In this document: in pieces, positions 46,501 through 52,773 of the stretch
Layout of the letters: every line of letters starts with the position of its first letter
Numbering within the stretch: position 1 is the stretch's first letter
Source of the DNA: Lacticaseibacillus absianus
Lineage (GTDB): Bacteria; Bacillota; Bacilli; Lactobacillales; Lactobacillaceae
Reading direction: 5' to 3'
DNA: 64,000 nucleotides
NCBI RefSeq assembly: GCF_013407595.1
Contig: NZ_JABEKX010000001.1
Coordinates: 266,522-330,521, forward strand
Program-made: the position numbers and the translations under genes
Notes under the pieces: model-generated
What the model was told of the DNA's origin: nothing
Databases searched by the model: none
The model's input: the letters and a program-made list of their open reading frames with translations, nothing else

Positions 46501-46925
46501 TGACTTTCGATGAGGCAGGTAACGTGACCGTCGTCTACGCACCATGGCAGGCGGACACTACCAACACGTTCCCAGCCGTCACCAGCCCGCTCGTGCAGGG
46601 CTTCGTGACCACGCAGACCAGCCTTGCCGCACGCCAGGTTGCCGGCCCAGGCACGACGGAAGAGATCGTGCGTTATGTGCCGGTCAAGGCCGACCCTGAG
46701 CCGGGTACAGATCCGGGTCCAGATACAGATTCAGAACCGGCGACAGAACCGGCACCAGCACCAACCGTGAAGGCCGCCCCGCAGTCGCGCCCGGCCAAAA
46801 CGGTCGGCCGGCTGCCACAGACGGGGGACCGGGCCACGACTAACGTGACAGCGCTCGGGTTGATCCTGCTGAGCCTGGTCGGAACGCTCGGCGCAGTCGT
46901 GGGCAAGCGGCGGAAGCGGCGCTGA
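37506..46925 (+). CDS. Giant Mub-type LPXTG surface adhesin
   Basis: A 3139-residue cell-wall protein. It has a KxYKxGxxW-type signal (VRYKLYKRGRNWVVAGLMTV, near 20-40). An Ala/Pro/Glu-rich linker (about 55-190) and an N-terminal non-repeat domain follow. About 17 Mub-B2-like repeats run from about residue 480, with a MucBP-like segment near 960-1040. The end has a Pro/acidic spacer, the sorting motif LPQTGD (near 3103), a membrane helix and KRRKRR. Such proteins bind mucin or other host glycans. The GTG at 37506 is used because GGGAGG lies 8 nt upstream. A longer frame from 37389 lacks a signal start. Confidence 0.85.
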   Translation: MLEKLNKQHERVVRDTAETHVRYKLYKRGRNWVVAGLMTVVFGLGAFTAPRIVRADEAVAPPISAVKAEDETSSAEASDVVPDQVDDVVSASSNVAIAPPVEASTEHDEAEAAPAVATADPEPEALAAAEAATSAAPTPEANSASTPEQPASDVTTAAEPTVVAAAEPLPAPAPLAAAVPAPAGVITAPRNINNSAAIREQARLAALALTTSIEGASNYATSTNGQYRVITRWIGNSANLTQAQITTTNLDYRGHPIVPNYQLNVTNVREVDGVIQLTPNSVITVTIPVGTVVGNTTIHNYAFNVIGYPSLNLAPIGAGYTADPTKPTVTNSLQGDMSVYTWHTLTLSASVSVSGGANNIGAEGVMVYFKTPLAPYAGTQDFQPSVILAYFDAPTSYQLTPKITSPLTNAATLSGTGTATGDTITVRAIGGSQTVQTTVGLNGTWSVNLAAIGLTANQDLYVVESNTLGDEPGGYIVQHATATRTINYRDAAGNTVSPSVTQTLNFTRSGFLNPTTMAADYGAWTADASSTFVAVGSPNLGDKYTTTKTVGALAVTDPTAPARVVNVIYNPLFATIGPDDSNTTGVALETLRREVTKTIHYVNDDGTQAAPDSATTLSFTRVATVNLETKRVVGYTAWTAVTENAFAAIVSPSIMTKIASKFASQVQTVSASDLNNPTISYEETIVYFPDQVRIEPGIGADEGDAVSGDDEDPRRYPESVSTAELTRVIKETVRYIDASTGNEVYDDDVFELTYTRGGIIRFDYDTAGQLVATPTLADWEPSQSTFQAVIGPSKDGFVIAGDIEAVTTTPETADLTRTVWYYPQTELVHTVTVTTTFDMPVTAAVQRQTIDFSRQLILTLDVESGDTTVSLGAWTPDVAGTELVAALGTNMPMPDNGDPVWAAGWRAAVVITVNDVPVGDGTDQAIQLNRTTATGDSLAVTLNGLTTEIDRLVTYTDTLIHIRYIDMNDGGRVIAVIHTTETQTDPTHYGDTLITVGPATGSYHLEIDAANMADENGSIVDGNERFTAQPGQTVTVELRHKLLVEPLSIRRGIRYVVEDGAVEPEEPFVIQTASWEQITDLYAQAYGDQLSAPVEAIIYRQLSGYLALPTPVIPEYVASQDEIVAVGPAPGTTSLRPTDNLTFEVIYTRNVFTPANPGSEKVSAEVTWTIAHIDALTGQPLTVPGYVPAELKFTRTVTVNTDGTKTYADWTPETTEKFTDYVVPDITDYVHTQGSLLGGTVDGDSGPQVTTVKYYPAVVTVTPDQPQTLGTATIADDDESPRYPAGVSADDLNRTLTRTIVYWDVLNGTVLRELSVQTVKFERVGTVTFVQDGLPVVTYGDWQPVTETFQEVVLDPADKEIGELFTLQTKVSAMTVGASDADLTEHVNYYPTTVTIQPDQPVTQGDELNPDDEFSPEYPSGLQRDDLNRSVTQTIRFVDPVKNTELQPSVVAGSLDFNRVATVNLQSGEVIYGEWTPVTADQFPAFTAIPTTLNDLTADKQTLAPTSPLKDGELANVTETVNYVRKPIAEIVVTPDDPKNEDDDVFPDYVGVQKYPDGVKADDLNRIFTRIIHYLNGMDGTTPVTSSVTQTLTYSRRATIKYALDDQGNLTGEAPEVIYGDWTAVAASEFVSQESPVLPDLFTTKPTTTALTPTQDQVEAGTPIEQKVFYYPVMVTINPDDPRDEGVINSEDPDSPEWSSGLTAKDLNTAVIEQITFVGRRNGNTTLYSDQNGTVRGPLEKMLDFTRQATLNLQTGAVGYTDWQGVTDDNFAAVTLPETLYDDEGDEYVPLDPEIAAIALDLTQTELAPIISRIALYGMPPYKTLEIGPQPPVAVDDPTGPKNAGDLTNSKDTLGQQYPAGLTAADLNVTVTLIGRYIVSDGGAPAPAETTLTLAFERGATVTWTGETDEELAKATGVVVYHPWRAVTKDLFDTVTSPTLADYFADLLAVADRDGLAFLNAKDKFDDQVPLVVEVTYYPTTVTVTPDKPAKAGDPVITDQVDGPKYPGGVDEDALHQTVTRVITRINGATGAVIETITQTLHFDREATLTYTSVTDLPTPTYSEWAAVAGEDGEFDQYTPVTVVDMIADKAEIAAAVPTVDEIERGQVDPEDVWYYPSIVVVTPDQPGIAEEAVFPQGPSPVYPSGVTADDLNRTLTRVITYVNVQTGAVLGTASQTLNFKRTATLVYTTIADKPTPGYSAWTPVDNEASEFEQIAVPSFDGVIALQPTVAAQTPTQAEIAAGDELPVTVNFFPTTITVTPDRPGPEGEDIFPGIDGPTYPAGTDTADLTKTVERQIIYHDAVSGVEALAETQTLTFTRTATLAINADGTVTVTGYSDWAATEDTFASFTVAPQPDRVANRNTVAERTPTKAELDSEGPVLIERVYFYPTTITVGPDNPGVTGEGIFPEIPGPEYPAGVEAKDLTKTVTRTITYVDAMTGDAALATTQTLTFTRTAVLTVNADGTATFDRYSEWTAVEDTFASFDVAPKPDRIASAATVAAYAPTQDELNGDRTFAVTVYFYPTTVTVGPDNPGVTGEAIFPEIPGPEYPAGVEAKDLTKTVTRTITYVDAITGDQALATTQSLTFTRKANLAIGADGKAMFTGYTDWTADDDAFDRFDVVARPDRLASQDVVAAYAPTQQELDEDVPFAETVYFYPTTVIVTPEKPGEEGTEIFPEIGGPTYPGGVTAKDLNRTVTREIIYLNATTGVEITRELQTLAFTREATLTFSEARTDATVSYGDWTAVTSATFAAHVVVAQAGLVADRETVAAYAPTPAEIEAGQAPAVTVRFYAELVTVTPEQPHEEGDSVTQGEEAGPKYPSGVTAKDLNKTVTRTVTYVNVLTGATLGQPVTQTLTFKRDATIKYVAGGAPVVTYGSWQAVDADGHTFGQLAAPHFDGVLPLKAATAAHTLTEEEITAQSAWKELLAYYPQTITVTPDKPGTAGERIVDDPNSPLYPAGVDAKALNQQAIRTIHYRDQNGRTLAPSVTVTLGFHRSATLTFDEAGNVTVVYAPWQADTTNTFPAVTSPLVQGFVTTQTSLAARQVAGPGTTEEIVRYVPVKADPEPGTDPGPDTDSEPATEPAPAPTVKAAPQSRPAKTVGRLPQTGDRATTNVTALGLILLSLVGTLGAVVGKRRKRR
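38943..46670 (+). repeat. Array of about 17 Mub-B2-like repeat units
   Basis: Each unit carries TRTITYxDxxTG, QTLxFxRxATL, YxxWTAV and a linker YYPTTVTVTPDxPG, with a period near 134 residues (402 bp) in the 3' half. Units toward the 5' end are divergent and AT-richer. The units near 44,770 and 45,175 are nearly identical, even in DNA, which points to recent duplication there. Confidence 0.75.
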
Positions 46926-47197
46926 TCCCTGGAGGGTAAGCGGGCCCTGCCAGACACGCGCTAGCAGGTGACATGCAATGAAGGAGGCGAAGGCATGCAT
47001 GAGCGATATAATGCACTGCAGCTGCCGCGGCGACCACCTCGCAGCAGGGGCCAGGCGCTGCACAGGCGCGCCGGGTCACTAGGCGGGTGACCGCGTGGAC
47101 GCTGGGCTGACTGGCCTGAGATTGTGAGCGGCGGTCGGCGGCCTGGATGGTCAGCTGATTGCTGAGGACACTTAACGATATCGAACCGATCGCGTGG
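46926..47197. other. Gap after the adhesin, no supported gene
   Basis: A GC-rich stretch without a plausible gene. A short frame near 46995 with AAGGAGGCG before ATG soon stops, so I do not call it. Confidence 0.4.
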
Positions 47198-47236
47198 CGG
47201 CCAGCGCCGAGATCTAGCGCTGGCCGTTTTTGGGTG
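47198..47236 (+). terminator. Intrinsic terminator before the purine permease
   Basis: CGGCCAGCGC and GCGCTGGCCG form a perfect 10-bp stem followed by TTTTT. It lies about 270 bases after the adhesin stop. Confidence 0.8.
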
Positions 47237-47261
47237 CGCATTGTCGTGCGATGGCGCCGAT

Positions 47262-47359
47262 CCCGAACATTATTCGGGGTTGGTCGTGCTGACCGAATCT
47301 TGTTTACTTATCGTTCGAATGAAGGTAAGATAAGAGGTGCGTTTCAGAAATAATGTTCG
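47262..47359 (+). promoter_or_regulatory. PurBox-like sites and promoter of the purine permease
   Basis: CCGAACATT at 47263-47271 matches the PurR box core, with an inverted AATGTTCG near 47351-47358 as a second, weaker box. A promoter of TTTACT (47303-47308), 17 bp and TAAGAT (47326-47331) lies between. The first box is about 70 bases before the predicted start of transcription, the position used by PurR in lactococci as an activator. Confidence 0.6.
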
Positions 47360-47381
47360 TGTTTTGGAGGCATAATTGCAT

Positions 47382-48698
47382 ATGAAAGAGAAGTTACTGG
47401 CTTACTTCGAGATCGATCAGCTCCACACCACGGTGCGCCGTGAAGTGCTGGCGGGGTTCACGACCTTTATCTCGATGGCCTATATTTTGTTCGTTAATCC
47501 ATCCGTACTGGGGGCTTCGGGGATGGATAAGGGCGCGGTGTTCACCGCGACCGCCTTGGCGTCGGCCTTGGGCTGCCTGATGATGGGGATCCTGGCGAAG
47601 TACCCGATCGCCACGGCCCCAGCGCTTGGGATCAACGCGTTTTTTGCCTACTCGGTCTGTATCGGGATGAAGATCCCGTGGCAGACGGCGCTGGCCGGCG
47701 TGTTCGTCGCCTCGCTGATCTTCATTCTGATCACGGTCTTCAAGCTGCGCGAGATGATCATCGACGCGATCCCTTCTGATCTGAAGTTTGCGATCTCCGG
47801 GGGGATCGGCCTGTTCATCGCCTTCCTTGGCTTGAGCGATGGTGGTCTGATCGTCGCCAATAAGTCCACGCTGGTCGGCCTCGGCTCGTTCAACACCGGC
47901 ACCACGTGGCTGACGGTGTTCGGGTTGGTCGTCACGGCGATCCTGATGGTGCGCAAGGTGCCGGGAGGGATCTTCATCGGGATGGTCCTGACGACGGTCC
48001 TCGGGTTGGCGACCGGGCTGATCGCGGCGCCGACTGCGATCGTGTCGGCGGCCCCGTCGCTTCGACCGACCTTCCTCGTTGCGTTGAAAAACGTGCCGAA
48101 CATCAACTCCCTGCAGCTGGTGGTCGTCGTCTTAACGTTCCTGCTGGTCACGTTCTTCGACACGGCGGGGACGCTGGTCGGACTGGCGAACCAGGCGGGC
48201 TTCATGAAGGACAACAAGATGCCGCGTGTCGGCAAGGCGCTGGCGAGCGATTCGACCGCGATGCTGGTCGGTTCCTTACTGGGTACCAGTCCGGTCGGGG
48301 CCTTCGTCGAAAGCTCTGCAGGGATCGCCGTCGGGGGCCGGTCCGGACTGACGGCGGTCACCACGGGGATCTTCTTCCTCTTCGGTCTGTTCTTCTCGCC
48401 ACTGCTGGCGGTCGTGACGACGCAGGTCACCGCGCCGGCCTTGATCATTGTCGGGGTGCTGATGGCCCAGTCGCTGCGCCAGATCAACTGGGGCGAGCTG
48501 GAGATCGCGATCCCGTCGTTCCTGATCCTGCTCGGGATGCCGCTGACCTATAGCATCTCCGACGGGATCGCGCTCGGGTTCATTTTCTACCCGATCACGA
48601 TGATCGCTGCCAAGCGGGGCAAGGAAGTCTCGCCGATCATGTATGGCCTGTTCTTCGTTTTCCTCGGCTTCATGTGGATCCTGAACGCCGGGGCCTAA
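47382..48698 (+). CDS. NCS2/AzgA-type guanine-hypoxanthine permease
   Basis: A 438-residue transporter with about 12-14 membrane helices. The AzgA-branch pattern is clear: LAGFTTFISMAYILFVNPSV, ALGINAFFAYSVC, ISGGIGLFIAFLG, TFFDTAGTLVGLANQAG and GTSPVGAFVESSAGIAVGGR. It imports purine bases with protons. The ATG at 47382 follows GGAGG by 11 nt; a TTG at 47376 is an alternative start. PurBox-like sites upstream support purine-linked control. Confidence 0.88.
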   Translation: MKEKLLAYFEIDQLHTTVRREVLAGFTTFISMAYILFVNPSVLGASGMDKGAVFTATALASALGCLMMGILAKYPIATAPALGINAFFAYSVCIGMKIPWQTALAGVFVASLIFILITVFKLREMIIDAIPSDLKFAISGGIGLFIAFLGLSDGGLIVANKSTLVGLGSFNTGTTWLTVFGLVVTAILMVRKVPGGIFIGMVLTTVLGLATGLIAAPTAIVSAAPSLRPTFLVALKNVPNINSLQLVVVVLTFLLVTFFDTAGTLVGLANQAGFMKDNKMPRVGKALASDSTAMLVGSLLGTSPVGAFVESSAGIAVGGRSGLTAVTTGIFFLFGLFFSPLLAVVTTQVTAPALIIVGVLMAQSLRQINWGELEIAIPSFLILLGMPLTYSISDGIALGFIFYPITMIAAKRGKEVSPIMYGLFFVFLGFMWILNAGA

Positions 48699-48718
48699 GC
48701 CGCTCACTCGACCACCTT

Positions 48719-48746
48719 GAGGGCGCCAGTCATGGCGCCTTTTTTG
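48719..48746 (+). terminator. Intrinsic terminator of the purine permease
   Basis: GGCGCC and GGCGCC around a 6-nt loop, followed by TTTTTT. Confidence 0.85.
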
Positions 48747-48763
48747 TGTAGGACGACCACAAT

Positions 48764-48805
48764 AGTCGCCTGATCCGGCGGCACAATGCGGCGGATCAGG
48801 CGACT
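48764..48805. terminator. Hairpin after the AraC gene
   Basis: AGTCGCCTGATCCG (48764-48777) pairs perfectly with CGGATCAGGCGACT (48792-48805). It lies just past the stop of the minus-strand AraC gene and would end its transcript, although the T-run is poor. Confidence 0.65.
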
Positions 48806-48825
48806 GGCTTGGTGTGCGCTTCAGC

Positions 48826-49689
48826 TCAGTGGGCCAAGAGCGCTTTGCGATATTTCAAGGGCGAGGTGCCCATTTTTTGCTTGAATTCGTGCTGGAAGGT
48901 CTTGACGCTTTGAAACCCGCACCGCGTGGCGATCTCGGCCATCGACTGGTCGTTTTCGACTAGGAGGTAGCTGGCTTTCATCAACCGGTATTCGTTCAGG
49001 AACTGCTTGAAGGTCGTGCCGGTGTTGCGTTTGAAGAAGCGGGTGAAGTATTGGGCGTTGAAGCCGGCGAGGTCTGCGACGTCTTGGAGCGAGATCGGCT
49101 CGAAGTAATGGCTCTCAATGTAGTCGTAGATGGGGATCAGCTGCTGGATCGTCGCGTTGGCGTGCGCGTTGTGCTTGACCGCACTAGCGATGGCCGGCGT
49201 GTGGCGGTGAGGGACCTCGCGCTCGACGAGGTCAAGCAGGGTGTAGAGTTGGCTGAGCATCTGCGCGGGTGAGTGGTGCTGCGTCTCCGCTTCGAACAGG
49301 GCGAACAGGCACCGGTTCAGCTTGTCCGTGACGGCAGGGGGCCACTGGCGACTGTGCAGCGCGCAGGACTGAAACAGGGTAGCGAGCTGGGCGTTGGTCA
49401 GGTGCAACAAGGTGGCGTCATAGATGCTGAGGTTGAACTGGAATACGTTGCGGAGACTGTTCGGTGTGGTCAGGCAGTAGTGGGGAACGCCGCTGGGAAT
49501 GATGAAGATCTCGCCGGCGCTGACAGTGTAGGTCTGCCCCAAGCACCCCAGCTTGGTCTGGCCTTGGCGGGCCTGAATGATCTCGATCTCTTTGTGGCGG
49601 TGGGGGGCCACTGGGGCGAAGCCGTTGCCGGCCAGACAGCGGCCGGGCAGGCTGCCCGGCCATTCAGGGATTTCAATATAGCTGGACAT
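48826..49689 (-). CDS. AraC-family regulator of the oxidoreductase locus
   Basis: A 287-residue regulator with an N-terminal cupin-like sensor (VAPHRHKEIEIIQARQGQTK; SAGEIFIIPSGVPHYC) and a C-terminal double HTH (ISLQDVADLAGFNAQYFTRF; SMAEIATRCGFQSVKTFQHE). It is divergent from the Gfo/Idh/MocA operon, with about 140 bases between them. It is therefore the likely controller of the operon at 49829, perhaps as an activator sensing the imported sugar. The ATG follows CGGAGGCCCTC. Confidence 0.85.
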   Translation of the reverse strand: MSSYIEIPEWPGSLPGRCLAGNGFAPVAPHRHKEIEIIQARQGQTKLGCLGQTYTVSAGEIFIIPSGVPHYCLTTPNSLRNVFQFNLSIYDATLLHLTNAQLATLFQSCALHSRQWPPAVTDKLNRCLFALFEAETQHHSPAQMLSQLYTLLDLVEREVPHRHTPAIASAVKHNAHANATIQQLIPIYDYIESHYFEPISLQDVADLAGFNAQYFTRFFKRNTGTTFKQFLNEYRLMKASYLLVENDQSMAEIATRCGFQSVKTFQHEFKQKMGTSPLKYRKALLAH

Positions 49690-49766
49690 GAGGGCCTCCG
49701 GTACGTGGTTTCGCCGTGATGCACGATAAAGTCAATTTTCAGGCCAAGGCTGTACGTGCTTCGGGA

Positions 49767-49794
49767 AATAAGCGTTTTCAGGAGGGATTATACT
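49767..49794 (+). promoter_or_regulatory. Motif AATAAGCGTTTTCA and -10 of the oxidoreductase operon
   Basis: AATAAGCGTTTTCA (49767-49780) occupies the place of the -35 box of a TATACT (49789-49794) element. A near-identical motif, AATAAGCGTTTACA, lies at 53781-53794 before the PTS operon. It resembles a degenerate cre or a binding site of the divergent AraC regulator. Sharing it suggests joint control of both operons. Confidence 0.55.
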
Positions 49795-49828
49795 ACGGAT
49801 AGCTTGAAAATTCTAGGAGGACACAGAG

Positions 49829-50914
49829 ATGACATTACGGATCGGGATTATTGGCTGTGGCGGGATCGCCAACGGGAAACACTTGCCGGCACTGCGTGAG
49901 GTCGATGGGGTCGCACTGGTCGCTTTTTGTGATCTGATCCCTGAGCGGGCGCAAAAAGCCTGTGCGGAATATGGGACGGCTGAGGCTAAGTGGTACACGG
50001 ATTATCGCGAGCTGTTGAAGCAGCCGCTCGATGTGGTGCATGTCCTGACGCCTAACTCGCAACACGCACCGCTGACGATCGCCGCGTTGGAAGCGGGTTG
50101 CCACGTGATGTGTGAAAAGCCGATGGCGAAGACTTACGCAGAGGCACAGCAGATGCTGGCGGCCGCCAAGCGCACGGGCAAGAAGCTGACGATCGGCTAC
50201 CAGAATCGCTTCCGGCGGGATTCCCTGTACCTGCACCAGATCTGCACGGAAGGGCAGTTGGGCGATGTCTATTTTGCGAAGGCCCATGCGGTCCGCCGCC
50301 GCGGGGTCCCGACCTGGGGCGTGTTCCTTGATGCCGAGGCCCAAGGCGGCGGCCCGCTGATCGATATCGGGACGCACGCGCTCGACTTGACGCTGTGGAT
50401 GATGAATAACTACGACCCGGCGTATGTGGTGGGGACAACGTACCGGCAGCTAGGCGACAATGAGAACGCCGCGAACGCGTTTGGCCCCTGGGACCCGCAA
50501 CAGTTCACCGTTGAGGATTCCGCGTTCGGGTACATCGTGATGAAGAATGGCGCCACGATCTTTCTGGAGTCGAGCTGGGCACTCAACACGCTGGATACGC
50601 GCGAGGCGCAGACGACACTTTGCGGCGCCAAGGCCGGCGCGGACATGCGCAATGGGTTGACGATCAACGGCGAGGATCATTCGACGCTGTACCAAAAGCA
50701 GATCGACCTGTCGACTGGTGGCGTGGCCTTCTTCGACGGGGCGACCGATCGGGCCGAGGTGACTGAAGCGCAGCAGTGGATCAAGGCGATCGAGACTGAC
50801 ACCGAGCCGTTGGTCAAGCCGGAAGAGGCGATCGTCGTGACCCGGATCTTGGAGGCACTCTACCAGTCCGCTGCGGCCGGCCGCCCGGTCTACTTGGACG
50901 AGAAGGGAGAATAA
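49829..50914 (+). CDS. Gfo/Idh/MocA-family oxidoreductase 1
   Basis: A 361-residue NAD(P)-dependent dehydrogenase. N-terminal Rossmann: RIGIIGCGGIANGKHLPAL, then LTPNSQHAPLTIAALEAGCH and the catalytic Lys region CEKPMAKTYAEAQ. The C-terminal substrate domain contains GGGPLIDIGTHALDLTLWMM, with the Asp/His pair typical of the family. Family members oxidize sugars, inositols or sugar derivatives, often at C1, C2 or C3. It is first in a four-gene run in which dehydrogenases alternate with TIM-barrel epimerases. The ATG follows AGGAGGACACAGAG. Confidence 0.88.
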   Translation: MTLRIGIIGCGGIANGKHLPALREVDGVALVAFCDLIPERAQKACAEYGTAEAKWYTDYRELLKQPLDVVHVLTPNSQHAPLTIAALEAGCHVMCEKPMAKTYAEAQQMLAAAKRTGKKLTIGYQNRFRRDSLYLHQICTEGQLGDVYFAKAHAVRRRGVPTWGVFLDAEAQGGGPLIDIGTHALDLTLWMMNNYDPAYVVGTTYRQLGDNENAANAFGPWDPQQFTVEDSAFGYIVMKNGATIFLESSWALNTLDTREAQTTLCGAKAGADMRNGLTINGEDHSTLYQKQIDLSTGGVAFFDGATDRAEVTEAQQWIKAIETDTEPLVKPEEAIVVTRILEALYQSAAAGRPVYLDEKGE

Positions 50915-50916
50915 CG

Positions 50917-51672
50917 ATGAAATCAGCATTGCAGTTGTGGAGCGTGCAAGACGCGATGAAGACGGATTTGCTGGGTACCGTCGAGGCTGTCGCCCAGATG
51001 GGTTACGCTGGCGTGGAATTCGCGGGGTACTTCGGAGTGTCGGCGCAGGCGTTGCGGCAGCAGTTGGTCGCGTCTGGCCTGCAGGTCTGCGGGAGCCACT
51101 TGGCCTTGGCGCAGATCCAGGATCATTTTGACGAGACCCTCCGGTACGAGGACACGATCGGGAACCATCTGTTGGTCGTCCCGTACCTGCCCGTCGAGTC
51201 GGCCACCGCGTGGCAGCGAACTTGCGAGGAGATGGAGGCACTGGCACGGCGGGTCCGCGCCGCCGGGTTTCAGCTCGCGTATCACAACCACTATCATGAA
51301 TTCCTGAGTATTCCGGGCCAGGACCTGTTGGATGAGCTGTACCAAGCGGCGCCGTCGCTTGAGTTCGAAGCTGACCTATACTGGCTCGCCTATTCAGGCG
51401 TTGACATCGATGCCTGGGTCCAAGCGCACCGCCAGCGGCTGGTTATGTTCCACATGAAAGACATGGCCGTGGTCAACGGCGAACGTGAAAGTGTCGTGCT
51501 GGGTACCGGGACGCTGCCGCTGGTGCACTACGTCGATCTGGCGCGGCAACTTGGGCATACGTGGTCGGTGGTCGAGCAAGAAGCCTTCACGTATCAGCCG
51601 CCGATGGTCGCGGCCGCGCAGGATGCGACTTGCCTGAATCGGCTCCTGCAGTCCGGTGAGGCCCGCCTATGA
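50917..51672 (+). CDS. Sugar phosphate isomerase/epimerase-like TIM barrel 1
   Basis: A 251-residue xylose-isomerase-like protein (AP endonuclease family 2 fold). Motifs: MGYAGVEFAGYFG, CGSHLALAQIQ, LAYHNHYHEF (metal-binding His and Glu), FEADLYWLAYSGVD and MFHMKDMAV. Members bind a divalent metal and carry out isomerization, epimerization or lyase reactions. The gap to the preceding gene is 2 bases, and the next ATG overlaps its stop (ATGA). The reaction here is unassigned. Confidence 0.85.
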   Translation: MKSALQLWSVQDAMKTDLLGTVEAVAQMGYAGVEFAGYFGVSAQALRQQLVASGLQVCGSHLALAQIQDHFDETLRYEDTIGNHLLVVPYLPVESATAWQRTCEEMEALARRVRAAGFQLAYHNHYHEFLSIPGQDLLDELYQAAPSLEFEADLYWLAYSGVDIDAWVQAHRQRLVMFHMKDMAVVNGERESVVLGTGTLPLVHYVDLARQLGHTWSVVEQEAFTYQPPMVAAAQDATCLNRLLQSGEARL

Positions 51673-52733
51673 GTGCATTGACAATGGGGGTGATCGGCTA
51701 CGGGGGGATGGGCAGCTACCACTGCCAGACGCTGATCCCCGCGGAGCCGAATGTGAAGCTCGTCGGGGTGTACGATATCGCCCCGGCGCAGCGGGCTGCC
51801 GCGACGCAAGCGGGCCTCAAGGCGTACGCCACGCTGGATGACTTGCTGGCGGATCCGGGGATCGCGTTAGTCCTGATCGCCACCCCGAACGACACGCACA
51901 AGGCGCTTGCCATCGCGGCGCTGGAGCACGGCAAACACGTGATGGTGGAGAAGCCGGCGATGATGTCCTCGGCCGAGTTCAGCGCGGTCCTGGCGGTCGC
52001 CGACAAGGTGGGGCGGCAAGTGTTCGTGCATCAGAACCGGCGGTGGGATCCAGACTTTCGGGTCGTGACGGCGATGGTGCAGGCCCAACTGCTGGGCGAT
52101 GTCTTTCACATCGAGTCGCGGATCCATGGTGCGAACGGGATCCCTGGTGACTGGCGACACGATCGTGCAGCGGGCGGGGGCATGGTCCTAGACTGGGGCG
52201 TGCACCTGCTCGATCAGCTACTGTTCCTGTTTCCTGCTCCGATCAGTCGCGTTCAGGCGCGGTTGAGTCACGTCCTGGGCAACGAGGTCGAAGACGGCTG
52301 TACTGTTGAGCTGACCTTTGCCACTGGCCTGACGGCGTTGATCGAAGTGGGTACGACTAACTATGTCAAGCTACCCCGGTGGTACATCCAGGGCACGACC
52401 GGCACGGCTTTCATGCGGCACTGGGAGCAGACCGGCGAGGTGGTGGTCGCGACAGGCGTTGAGACGCAGGCCCCTGCACCGATCAAGGCCGGGGTCGGGT
52501 TGACGAAGACGATGGCACCGCCGACAGAAGGCGCGGTCCGGCACGTTCCGTTCCCAGCACCGGCCGTACTTGAACCGAGCATCTACCAGAATATCGTCTC
52601 GGTGCTCAACGATGGGGCGACCCCGATCGTGAAGAACAGTGAGGTGCTGCGCGTGCTGCGGCTGATGGAGACGATCTTTGCCGCGGCAGCGGCTCACCAG
52701 AGCCTCCCGTTCGACGCGGTGCCCGGACAGTAG
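51669..52733 (+). CDS. Gfo/Idh/MocA-family oxidoreductase 2
   Basis: A 354-residue dehydrogenase, only distantly similar to the one encoded at 49829. It has VIGYGGMGSYHCQTL, IATPNDTHKALAIAALEHGK, VEKPAMMSSAEF (Lys) and GGGMVLDWGVHLLDQLLF (Asp/His). Two paralogous oxidoreductases in one operon suggest two oxidation or reduction steps on one substrate, for example oxidation followed by reduction after epimerization or cleavage. Translation is coupled to the upstream gene by ATGA. Confidence 0.88.
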   Translation: MSALTMGVIGYGGMGSYHCQTLIPAEPNVKLVGVYDIAPAQRAAATQAGLKAYATLDDLLADPGIALVLIATPNDTHKALAIAALEHGKHVMVEKPAMMSSAEFSAVLAVADKVGRQVFVHQNRRWDPDFRVVTAMVQAQLLGDVFHIESRIHGANGIPGDWRHDRAAGGGMVLDWGVHLLDQLLFLFPAPISRVQARLSHVLGNEVEDGCTVELTFATGLTALIEVGTTNYVKLPRWYIQGTTGTAFMRHWEQTGEVVVATGVETQAPAPIKAGVGLTKTMAPPTEGAVRHVPFPAPAVLEPSIYQNIVSVLNDGATPIVKNSEVLRVLRLMETIFAAAAAHQSLPFDAVPGQ

Positions 52734-52773
52734 GGTCGACGGGCGCGCGTTGACAAGAGGAAAGGAGATCAAG

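Noticed and set aside
37389-46925. Many long minus-strand frames inside the adhesin gene
   Set aside because: They are shadows of the repeat-rich plus-strand gene: no ribosome sites, Arg/His-rich translations, and they recur with the repeat period.
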